Assembly: GCA_023411715.1 (NCBI GenBank)
Contig: JAEYOM010000137.1
Location: 1-19,636 of the forward strand
Source of the DNA: Bacillota bacterium
GTDB taxonomy: Bacteria; Bacillota; Clostridia; Acetivibrionales; DTU013
DNA: 19,636 nt
Reading direction: 5' to 3'
Position 1 is the stretch's first letter; every line of letters begins with the position of its first letter. The notes under the pieces are model-generated. The model searched no databases, was not told the origin of the DNA, and was given only the letters and a program-made list of their open reading frames with translations. Shown here in pieces: positions 14,077 through 19,636 of the stretch. The translations under genes were made by a program, and so were the position numbers.

Positions 14077-14844
14077 TTACAGCTCCAAATTATCTTCTTT
14101 CGCTGTCTTGGACTTCTTCTCATCAACCGGCATCAATTTCTCACAGTATAATTTGTATCTGTCCTGTGCCGATAAACAGGTATCGTTTAAATAGGTTTTA
14201 TCATGCCTATACTCTTTTAAGCCCCGATAATAATACGCTTTATGCTCTGCATCGATTATGAAGGGCATCACATCATGCTTCAAGCATTCTTTAAACATAA
14301 TGAGCCGCCCGACTCTCCCGTTTCCGTCCTGAAACGGGTGTATGCTTTCGAAGCCCTCATGGAAGGAGATAATATCCTCAAATTTGATGCTTGTCTGCGC
14401 ATGATAGCCTTCAAGCAAAGCCTTGATAGCCTCGCTCACTTCCTCCGGCTTAACTGTTTCCATGCCCCCTACTTCGTTGGCCAGCAGCTTATAATCCCCC
14501 ACCACGAACCATGTGAGCCGCTCATCAGAAGTGCCGCTTTTCAATATGTGGTGAAATTCCTTGATGATTTTCTCAGACAACAGCTGATCCGCAACGTCCA
14601 GCATATAATCAAAGGCTTTGAAATGATTGGCCGTCTCAATGATATCGTCTGTATTGAGCAGTTCCCCGTTCTCATGTCCAATGGTATTTGTCTCAAAGAT
14701 GCTGCGCGTCTGGTCTTCGGTGAGCTTGCTGCCTTCGATACGGTTAGAGTTATATGCCAGAAGCACCTGTGTCTTATGATACAGCCCACCCCGATATCGC
14801 ATATTTTTTTCTCTGCGTATCTGTTCTAAGATCAAACTATTCAT
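14077..14844 (-). CDS. Fic-domain protein (probable AMPylase, class II)
   Basis: 255 residues. The full Fic active-site motif HPFQDGNGRVGR (169-180) is present: His169 is the catalytic base, Asp173 the metal ligand, and the GNGR loop binds phosphate. Near the N-terminus S33-N-R-I-E37-G38 matches the (S/T)xxxE(G/N) inhibitory helix, whose Glu blocks the ATP gamma-phosphate site, so the enzyme is likely self-inhibited (class II). Fic proteins transfer AMP or related groups to target hydroxyls. ATG 14844 overlaps the antitoxin-like stop by 4 nt with GGAG 8 nt upstream. The pairing with a RelB/DinJ-like gene suggests a toxin-antitoxin module, but the built-in inhibitor means it may not need an antitoxin. 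The target is unknown. Confidence 0.9.
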   Translation of the reverse strand: MNSLILEQIRREKNMRYRGGLYHKTQVLLAYNSNRIEGSKLTEDQTRSIFETNTIGHENGELLNTDDIIETANHFKAFDYMLDVADQLLSEKIIKEFHHILKSGTSDERLTWFVVGDYKLLANEVGGMETVKPEEVSEAIKALLEGYHAQTSIKFEDIISFHEGFESIHPFQDGNGRVGRLIMFKECLKHDVMPFIIDAEHKAYYYRGLKEYRHDKTYLNDTCLSAQDRYKLYCEKLMPVDEKKSKTAKEDNLEL

Positions 14845-15104
14845 TCCGTTTGCTCCTTCTTTTTCTCAAGGCTTTTCTTCTGCGCTTCTCTTCTGTTCTT
14901 TGAGCCGATACACCGCTGCCGTAAACGTTCTTGTTCCTCAGGCGACATCTTGACCTCAAAAGGTATACCACCTTCTGCGATACATTTACGGAAAAATATA
15001 TTGATTGCGTCGCTCATCGTCAAACCAACATCATAAAACACGTTTTCAGCTTCTTGTTTTACTTTCGCTTCTATCCTGAAATTAACCAAATCAAGCTTCG
15101 CCAT
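14841..15104 (-). CDS. RelB/DinJ-family antitoxin-like protein
   Basis: 87 residues. ATG 15104 (MAKLDLVNFRIEAKVKQEAE) is chosen over the upstream TTG at 15137 because AAGGA lies 9 nt before it and the family begins in this way. Residues 3-45 match the ribbon-helix-helix half of RelB/DinJ antitoxins: NFRIEAKVKQEAENVFYDVG, LTMSDAINIFFRKCIAEGGI, PFEV. The C-terminus is highly charged (SLEKKKEQTE) and may be the toxin-binding or labile part. These proteins bind palindromes in their own promoter, and one such palindrome is visible at 15151-15168. The usual partner is a RelE/YafQ RNase; here it is a Fic protein overlapping by 4 nt. Confidence 0.85.
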   Translation of the reverse strand: MAKLDLVNFRIEAKVKQEAENVFYDVGLTMSDAINIFFRKCIAEGGIPFEVKMSPEEQERLRQRCIGSKNRREAQKKSLEKKKEQTE

Positions 15105-15141
15105 ATCAAACAATCCTTCTTTACCCTTTTTATTCAATTAC

Positions 15142-15170
15142 AGTATACCATACAATAACGTCATTGTAAA
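15142..15170 (-). promoter_or_regulatory. Sigma-A type promoter of the antitoxin-Fic pair
   Basis: On the minus strand, -35 TTTACA (15170-15165) and -10 TATACT (15147-15142) are separated by exactly 17 nt; transcription should start near 15135. It is the clearest promoter in the window. With no terminator before 12292, it may also drive the membrane and CAP genes. Confidence 0.8.
15151..15168. promoter_or_regulatory. Palindromic operator candidate in the promoter spacer
   Basis: An 18-bp near-perfect palindrome, TACAATAACGTCATTGTA, with a single mismatched pair and ACGT at the centre, fills the spacer between -35 and -10. Its placement fits autorepression by the ribbon-helix-helix antitoxin-like protein encoded directly downstream. 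Confidence 0.65.
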
Positions 15171-15188
15171 GATTATTATTGGTATTTT

Positions 15189-17225
15189 TTAAGAATTGTT
15201 TTGAACATACGGACGGGCATAAAAGGCGATTTTCCATTTATGTGTTTCCCACAATCCATTGATAGATACGCCCTTTGAAACGCTCTCGATCACCTTGTTA
15301 TCCCCGGCATAGATAGCGACATGGTGAATCATGTTCCAGCGCTTGCATACTCCCGTGCAGCGGCTGTTTCCGCAGTATGGTTTTCCTTTCACCGGGTCTA
15401 TACTCTGCCAAAACACAAGATCACCCGGTTGTAATTGATCTTTGTCAATGACCACATTCATGCTCACACAATTTTTCGCCATTGTTGTTGATGTTCCCGA
15501 CCAATCAAGCCCCGTATCGGTATATGCGGCTCTCACCAGCGCTGAACAATCCATACTGGAATAGCTTTTCCCCAAATAATGCTTTGCGTTTTCTACAATG
15601 GTATATCCAATCATGCTCGTAGGCGTATCAGCATTTATTTTAATCGGTTCACCTCCATAAATGCCATAAGCGGATGTACCGATCACCTCTGCAATGATCT
15701 GATATGCTTCATCACTCATATAGTCTTCCAAGATCGATCTTTGTTCTTCTGTAAAACCATATTGATCTGCAATTTGCCACGCACTTAGAGATTTGCTCAC
15801 AACCTTCACATGCACGATCTTTTGTATTAATTTCCCTTTAATTTCCCCAGCCTCTTCGTCTGGCTCTTCTCTCACCTCTTCGACTTTTTTTACGGATATG
15901 TTCAGGCTGTTCATATCCCAAAATATCTCTTCCAACCGTTTTTTTCGGTCTTCAGATAAAAAGTTAAGGCTTTCGACGCCGCTCTGACCGGATAGCACTT
16001 CCGTATAAAACACTGCCAACACATCATGCAGATTATCCGGATAAAATAGTTCTCCCCCATCATTCGGCAAATTCACACCATCAAGAATCAGCTCCGGCTC
16101 ATTCCCATTAACCGCATATGATTTTTTATAATGATTAAGGCTTGATTGAGCCTGATCATAATATGATTCGGTGAGCGAAGATACCTCGGTGACAAGCGCC
16201 GTATAATCGCCGCTTTCGTCTACCGTATATAGCATACCCGTTACGCCATTGAGAATAAAGTATATGATCGCCACCAAAATGATAATCAGCAGAATAATCC
16301 AGCCCCCGGCAGCGATAAAAGCAATCAGAGATTTCAGCAGGGCTGCAATCACCGTGACCGCCACTTTTCCGGCGGTTGCGGCAGCCTTTACCGCATATAC
16401 ACTTGTTTTTACCGCCGTCTGTGCTGCTTTGGCGCTTGCTTTCACTGTGACTTGAGCTGTTTTTGCAGCTGCTTTAGCCGTTTGTTTTGCAGCCCAGCTT
16501 GTCATCTTCACAGTAGACTTTGCAGCCCAACTTGTCATCTTCGCGGAAGACTTTGCAGCCCATGTCCCTGTTTTCATACCGGCACGTCCGGCAGTTTGAA
16601 CCCCCTTACCTATGGTCTTAGATGTGCTTTTGGCCGTTTTCTCCACTGTCCGCTCTGCGGTTCTGACTGTTTTATCAGCTGCCCGCTCTGCGGTTCTGAC
16701 CGTTTCCTTGGCAGCCTTCTGCGTTGCTTTGCTCGTTTCCTTTGCTGTCTTGGAGCTGGCCCTCTCCGGCGCATTACCCTTTATCTTTAATTCCTGCTTA
16801 TGGTGCTGCTTAAGACCCTCCTTCGCCTTATCCTTGATATGACGGATCGCCTTATCCTTAGCCGCCTGAACAGGCTTTTTCGCAGCACTTTTCACATCCC
16901 GGCCAGCTTCTGCACTGAAGGCTTTGACCGCTTGTACCGTCCCTTCTTCCGGAGTATCGCCTTTTTGCATAGCGGATATCGTCTTACTGCCGTATTCTTT
17001 TACCCGTCCGGCTGCTCCCGTTACCTTGAGTCCGGCGTTTTTGACGTTGCCTATCTTACTGCTTTTTTCTTTTAATTGTGCTGTCCATTTCGCGGTATCG
17101 CCAATTTTTGTAGCAGAATTCTTGCTATATTCTTTTACCCGCTCGGCTGGCTCTGCTACCTTAAGATCGGCGTTTTTGACGTTGCCTATCTTACTGCTTT
17201 TTTCTTTCAATGGAGAATCGTTCAA
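15189..17225 (-). CDS. Membrane-anchored NlpC/P60 hydrolase of the conjugation apparatus
   Basis: 678 residues. The start is TTG 17225, supported by GGGAGGT 6-7 nt upstream. Residues 1-285 are Ala/Lys-rich and repetitive, probably an extended helical cytoplasmic part: a 45-residue duplication (KEKSSKIGNVKNA at 7 and 52) and repeated TVRTAER, KMTSWAAK and KAA units. One membrane segment lies at about 300-326 (AFIAAGGWIILLIIILVAII). The outer part (about 335-535) is linker or lysozyme-like spacer, and the NlpC/P60 domain is about 538-678 with catalytic Cys560 (DCSALV) and His635 (HHVAIY). A Cys-rich insert (618-627, CGNSRCTGVC) is uncommon. Such proteins follow VirB4 in clostridial conjugative elements and open peptidoglycan for the transfer channel. 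Confidence 0.9.
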   Translation of the reverse strand: MNDSPLKEKSSKIGNVKNADLKVAEPAERVKEYSKNSATKIGDTAKWTAQLKEKSSKIGNVKNAGLKVTGAAGRVKEYGSKTISAMQKGDTPEEGTVQAVKAFSAEAGRDVKSAAKKPVQAAKDKAIRHIKDKAKEGLKQHHKQELKIKGNAPERASSKTAKETSKATQKAAKETVRTAERAADKTVRTAERTVEKTAKSTSKTIGKGVQTAGRAGMKTGTWAAKSSAKMTSWAAKSTVKMTSWAAKQTAKAAAKTAQVTVKASAKAAQTAVKTSVYAVKAAATAGKVAVTVIAALLKSLIAFIAAGGWIILLIIILVAIIYFILNGVTGMLYTVDESGDYTALVTEVSSLTESYYDQAQSSLNHYKKSYAVNGNEPELILDGVNLPNDGGELFYPDNLHDVLAVFYTEVLSGQSGVESLNFLSEDRKKRLEEIFWDMNSLNISVKKVEEVREEPDEEAGEIKGKLIQKIVHVKVVSKSLSAWQIADQYGFTEEQRSILEDYMSDEAYQIIAEVIGTSAYGIYGGEPIKINADTPTSMIGYTIVENAKHYLGKSYSSMDCSALVRAAYTDTGLDWSGTSTTMAKNCVSMNVVIDKDQLQPGDLVFWQSIDPVKGKPYCGNSRCTGVCKRWNMIHHVAIYAGDNKVIESVSKGVSINGLWETHKWKIAFYARPYVQNNS
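16984..17072 (-). repeat. Direct repeat within the NlpC/P60 gene, copy 2
   Basis: It matches 17119-17207 at an offset of exactly 135 bp (45 codons), with near-identity over the last 40 bases (17033-17072 against 17168-17207). It codes for the second KEKSSKIGNVKNA...RVKEY block and indicates a recent in-frame duplication. Confidence 0.85.
17119..17207 (-). repeat. Direct repeat within the NlpC/P60 gene, copy 1
   Basis: Partner of the copy at 16984-17072; it codes for residues about 7-35 of the NlpC/P60 protein. Confidence 0.85.
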
Positions 17226-17301
17226 AGTATAACCTCCCTTCTACGATTAAAAATATAAACTGATGAGCATAAAAAAAGGAGCGCCATTCCCCCTACTTTT
17301 T

Positions 17302-17357
17302 GTGTCACCCGTTTTTGGTCCGGGTACCGGATCTGCAGCGCGATAAGCGAGTGACAT
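17302..17357. repeat. Palindromic repeat unit C (56 bp)
   Basis: Begins GTGTCACCC and ends GAGTGACAT. The centre holds TCCGGGTACCGGA and CTGCAG. On the minus strand it is followed by GGGGGAATGGCGCTCC and a run of seven T, a possible weak terminator. It starts exactly 60 bp before unit D. Confidence 0.85.
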
Positions 17358-17361
17358 ATTC

Positions 17362-17417
17362 GCGTCACCCACTTATCGCGCCGGCATCCAGGCAGCTGCG
17401 CCGTAGTTGAGTGACAC
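17362..17417. repeat. Palindromic repeat unit D (56 bp)
   Basis: Begins GCGTCACCC and ends GAGTGACAC, with CAGCTG near the centre. It starts 60 bp after unit C and 60 bp before unit E. Its right end joins unit E through the perfect 18-bp palindrome GTGACACAGCTGTGTCAC (17411-17428). Confidence 0.85.
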
Positions 17418-17421
17418 AGCT

Positions 17422-17477
17422 GTGTCACCCATTTTAAGCTTCGGGAGATCCGGCCGCGGCAGCGTAACGGGTGACAC
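17422..17477. repeat. Palindromic repeat unit E (56 bp), overlapping the VirB4 3' end
   Basis: Begins GTGTCACCC and ends GGGTGACAC, with CCGCGG at the centre. It contains the VirB4 stop codon (17436-17434) and codes for the last 13-14 residues of that protein. Confidence 0.85.
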
Positions 17478-19636
17478 GCTCTTGTCGCTCTTTTTCCTCT
17501 TTGTATGCCTTTAGCTCCGTTGGCTTTGTAGTCATTGCACGGTATAGTGACAATGACTTATCAAATTCATTTTCAAAGGGTATGAAGCTATCACCAAACT
17601 TAAGTAGTCCGTGTCCGGGCGGTGTATCGTCAATGTAGATACATTGTGCGTCAGACAGTCCATAGGCAGCTTTGAGCAGCCTGACATCAGCCGCTTCCTG
17701 CCCCAACATAACGGAGATAGCAGCGTTCTTCACGATTGTCGCCCCTTCTTCACAGCCCATTAAATCCTGTAGGTTTTGGGTGATTCCCGTCACCCACGCC
17801 CCATATTTCCTAAAACGTCGCCACATTTCAGACATATACTCGGCTGATTTAGGGTGTTTCATCATAATCCAAAACTCATCAATATAAATGATGGTCTTTC
17901 TGTTAGCGGCGCGATTTTTAGCGACTTTAGCGAAAATGGCATCTAGCATAATCGTCATACCCACATCTTTCAGCCCTGCTCCCAGCTCATTAATGTCGTA
18001 TACGACAAAGCGATTCTGCACGTCGATGTTCGATTTCTGCGCAAAGGTATTAAGACTGCCCTCGATGAACATTTCCAATCCCAGCGCCAGCTTTGCCGCT
18101 TCTTCTTCATCCATCATTTTAAGATTATTATAGAAGTCCTGCAAAGTGGGTTCTTCGTCTTTAGTCTCCTTATATGTATTGCGAAGGCCACGGTCTATGA
18201 TAGAACGCTGCCTTGCTCCGACTTCCTCTCTGCCTAGCAGCTGCTCGAGCACCGTTTGTAGAAACTCCGCTTTAAGCGCTATGGGCTTGTCTTCGGTATC
18301 GAGCAGATTAGCATCTGTTAGCGCCATAGGATTGATATGGTGCTTCGAATTAGCAGACAAGATAATATGCTCACCATTGAACAGCTTACAGATTGCCGAA
18401 AATTCCCGATCCGGGTCTACGATAATAATATCAGTATCATCATCTGTGCGAAGGCGATTCTGAATTAATTCTGACTTACAAATAAAAGATTTTCCTTTGC
18501 CGACCGCCCCGGTAATCACAGCGTTAGAGTTATCAAGCAAATCCCTGTTCCCAATAATCATCGAGCCTGTAATGGCGTGATTTCCATAGTATAAGCCGCC
18601 CGGCTGCAAGAGTTCTCTTGCCACGAACGGATTAAAAGCGGCCACGCTCTCGCTTGTCATGCTGCGCCAGTTCTCAATGAATTTCAGTCCATATGGCATA
18701 CTGGTGTTAAAAGTATCTTCCTGCAGGTAATTGTTAACGATAATTCGGAATTGCTTCTGGCGTCCCATTTCAATAATTGTTTCAGATGCATCCAGCATGT
18801 CTTCTTTCGTTTCACCAAACACCGTTATCGCCATGTTCATGAAAAAAATGCCCTGATCCCGATTGGACAGATCATGTTGCAGTTCAATAATACTTTCCTT
18901 TTTCGCTTCGGTTTTCATCGGGATTGAAGCGTTATAATTCTTATTCGCTACCTGTTTACGTGTGTACCGGGCAATCTCAGCCTCAATGTTTGTATATACC
19001 CGGTTGCATTGGTCAAGAGCGTCTTGTTTTTCAATGGGAACAAGGGTAATTGTCAGCAGCATATTCTTTTCAATATCGGTGAATTTTCGCAAAATGGTAT
19101 CCTCAACAAACTGCGGGTATTCATACAGTATAAGGCTCTGCGCATACTTTTCACCAATCTCGATATGCTCGTCCATCACCTTAAAACGGAAGGGAGCAAT
19201 CGCTTCTTTGACCGTCTGCCCCCTTCTCCTCATCTCCTTTGGCCGAAAAGCAAACTCGTCCTCGTGTTTTTGCCTATAGATATCATGCAGGATTTTCGCC
19301 CGTTCAACTTCACCCAGCTGCGCAATCCCGCTATCCATTCTCGCGAACGCGGCGCGAAGTCCGCTTTTGATTCGGGCAAAATACCGCTGTGCGTTCTCCC
19401 TGTCCTTTTTCACCGTGGATATTGTGAGGTATTTTTCTTTATATACCTTTCGCCGTCCTCCGCGCATGATCTTTCGTTCCATCATTCCGTTAAGTTCTTC
19501 CCGATAATTATCGTATTGATCTTCTTTTAGCGGCATCTTTATTGACGCCTCTAAGATATCCCGACTAGGGGTACGGTTGATAATGGTGATCTGCATTACC
19601 GTGCTGCTGTCAAAAATATTGAGCATTTCACACAGT
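17434..19636 (-). CDS. VirB4-family conjugation ATPase (5' end outside window)
   Basis: At least 730 residues. The frame stays open past the first in-window ATG (19626) to the edge, so the true start lies upstream. Counted from that ATG: Walker A GAVGKGKSF (373-381), the conserved VDPDREFS segment (403-410), Walker B TIIYIDEFW (578-586), and WVTGITQN (611-618) near the end of the motor domain. The N-terminal 300 residues are the usual VirB4 membrane-associated half. VirB4 is the cytoplasmic ATPase that powers assembly of, and export through, type IV secretion channels; with the following NlpC/P60 gene it marks this as a conjugation locus. The last 14 residues, RVTRYAAAAGSPEA, are coded by repeat unit E and look like an added tail. 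Confidence 0.93.
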   Translation of the reverse strand, partial: LCEMLNIFDSSTVMQITIINRTPSRDILEASIKMPLKEDQYDNYREELNGMMERKIMRGGRRKVYKEKYLTISTVKKDRENAQRYFARIKSGLRAAFARMDSGIAQLGEVERAKILHDIYRQKHEDEFAFRPKEMRRRGQTVKEAIAPFRFKVMDEHIEIGEKYAQSLILYEYPQFVEDTILRKFTDIEKNMLLTITLVPIEKQDALDQCNRVYTNIEAEIARYTRKQVANKNYNASIPMKTEAKKESIIELQHDLSNRDQGIFFMNMAITVFGETKEDMLDASETIIEMGRQKQFRIIVNNYLQEDTFNTSMPYGLKFIENWRSMTSESVAAFNPFVARELLQPGGLYYGNHAITGSMIIGNRDLLDNSNAVITGAVGKGKSFICKSELIQNRLRTDDDTDIIIVDPDREFSAICKLFNGEHIILSANSKHHINPMALTDANLLDTEDKPIALKAEFLQTVLEQLLGREEVGARQRSIIDRGLRNTYKETKDEEPTLQDFYNNLKMMDEEEAAKLALGLEMFIEGSLNTFAQKSNIDVQNRFVVYDINELGAGLKDVGMTIMLDAIFAKVAKNRAANRKTIIYIDEFWIMMKHPKSAEYMSEMWRRFRKYGAWVTGITQNLQDLMGCEEGATIVKNAAISVMLGQEAADVRLLKAAYGLSDAQCIYIDDTPPGHGLLKFGDSFIPFENEFDKSLSLYRAMTTKPTELKAYKEEKERQERVTRYAAAAGSPEA

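Larger units (their letters stand above)
17226..17433. other. Repeat-filled gap between VirB4 and the NlpC/P60 gene
   Basis: About 208 bp without a convincing gene. It holds repeat units C and D and part of E, then a GGGGG...CTCC stem with a T7 run, and an AT-rich stretch leading to the GGGAGGT that starts the NlpC/P60 gene. Open frames through it have no ribosome binding site. No clear promoter is seen; a TATATT-like stretch near 17255 lacks a matching -35. Confidence 0.6.

Noticed and set aside
14242..14829. 195-codon plus-strand ORF opposite the Fic gene
   Set aside because: Antisense shadow; the opposite strand has an intact Fic motif and a coupled start.
17222..17428. 68-codon minus-strand ORF (starts MTQLCHSTTAQ) through the repeats
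   Set aside because: No ribosome binding site, it runs through three repeat units, overlaps the NlpC/P60 start, and has no protein-like composition.
17302..17477. CRISPR array or iterons
   Set aside because: The period is regular, but repeats of 56 bp with only 4-bp gaps and varied interiors do not fit repeat-spacer arrays. No cas or replication gene is nearby in the window.
17776..17796. Further GTCACCC repeat inside VirB4 (CCCGTCACCCACG)
   Set aside because: This codes for the conserved AWVTGITQN motif, and no partner end at 56 bp is present.
1..19636. Integrase, relaxase, attachment sites, tRNA, rRNA or insertion sequences
   Set aside because: None seen on either strand, so the type and borders of the element cannot be stated from this window.

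Overview
The window looks like part of an integrative conjugative element or other conjugative region from a low/medium-GC Firmicute, most likely a gut-type Clostridia. The grounds are strong AGGAGG ribosome binding sites, frequent TTG/GTG starts, clostridial ChW repeats, a YodL-domain protein, and a VirB4 ATPase directly followed by a membrane-anchored NlpC/P60 hydrolase. Every supported gene lies on the minus strand, so transcription runs from right (19636) to left (1). Both ends of the window cut a gene. No rRNA, tRNA, CRISPR array, insertion sequence, integrase or attachment site was seen.

Layout in the direction of transcription: (1) 19636-15189, conjugation core: 5'-truncated VirB4 ATPase, a repeat-filled gap, and a membrane-anchored NlpC/P60 protein. 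(2) 15170-14077, a toxin-antitoxin-like pair: a RelB/DinJ-like antitoxin overlapping a Fic-domain protein by 4 nt, behind a clear sigma-A type promoter whose spacer contains a near-perfect 18-bp palindrome. (3) 14042-8835, surface proteins: a small membrane protein, a secreted protein with six ChW repeats and a CAP domain, and a 1136-residue secreted protein with a thioester-type domain, three ChW repeats and about four CARDB-like domains. (4) 8820-8170, small genes: a Cys-rich one-pass membrane protein, a doubtful 28-residue ORF, and an 82-codon ORF ending in a repeat unit. (5) 8138-743, a compact Tad/Flp-type pilus operon: CpaB-like, CpaE-like, CpaF/TadA, TadB-like, TadC-like, a small pilin-like protein, a YodL-domain protein, a TadE/DUF4320-like protein, a missed 28-residue membrane peptide, a second TadE/TadF-like protein, and a TadV/CpaA-type prepilin peptidase. 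(6) 761-1, an unknown small gene and the start of a beta-solenoid-like protein that leaves the window.

The genes suggest one working unit. VirB4 and NlpC/P60 serve the conjugation channel and local peptidoglycan opening. The Tad machine would build a thin pilus, and the ChW/thioester/CAP proteins could decorate the surface and hold partner or host cells. This joint role is inference from gene order.

The most unusual structure is a family of five short repeats. Four are exactly 56 bp and three of these are spaced at exactly 60 bp. Each is bounded by TGTCACYC / GRGTGACA inverted ends around a GC-rich centre. Three lie at 17302-17477, running into the VirB4 3' end, and two lie at 8234-8503, in and next to a small gene. 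A second pattern is that four terminator-like hairpins sit inside the apparent operon, each directly in front of the ribosome binding site of the next gene with little or no room for a promoter.
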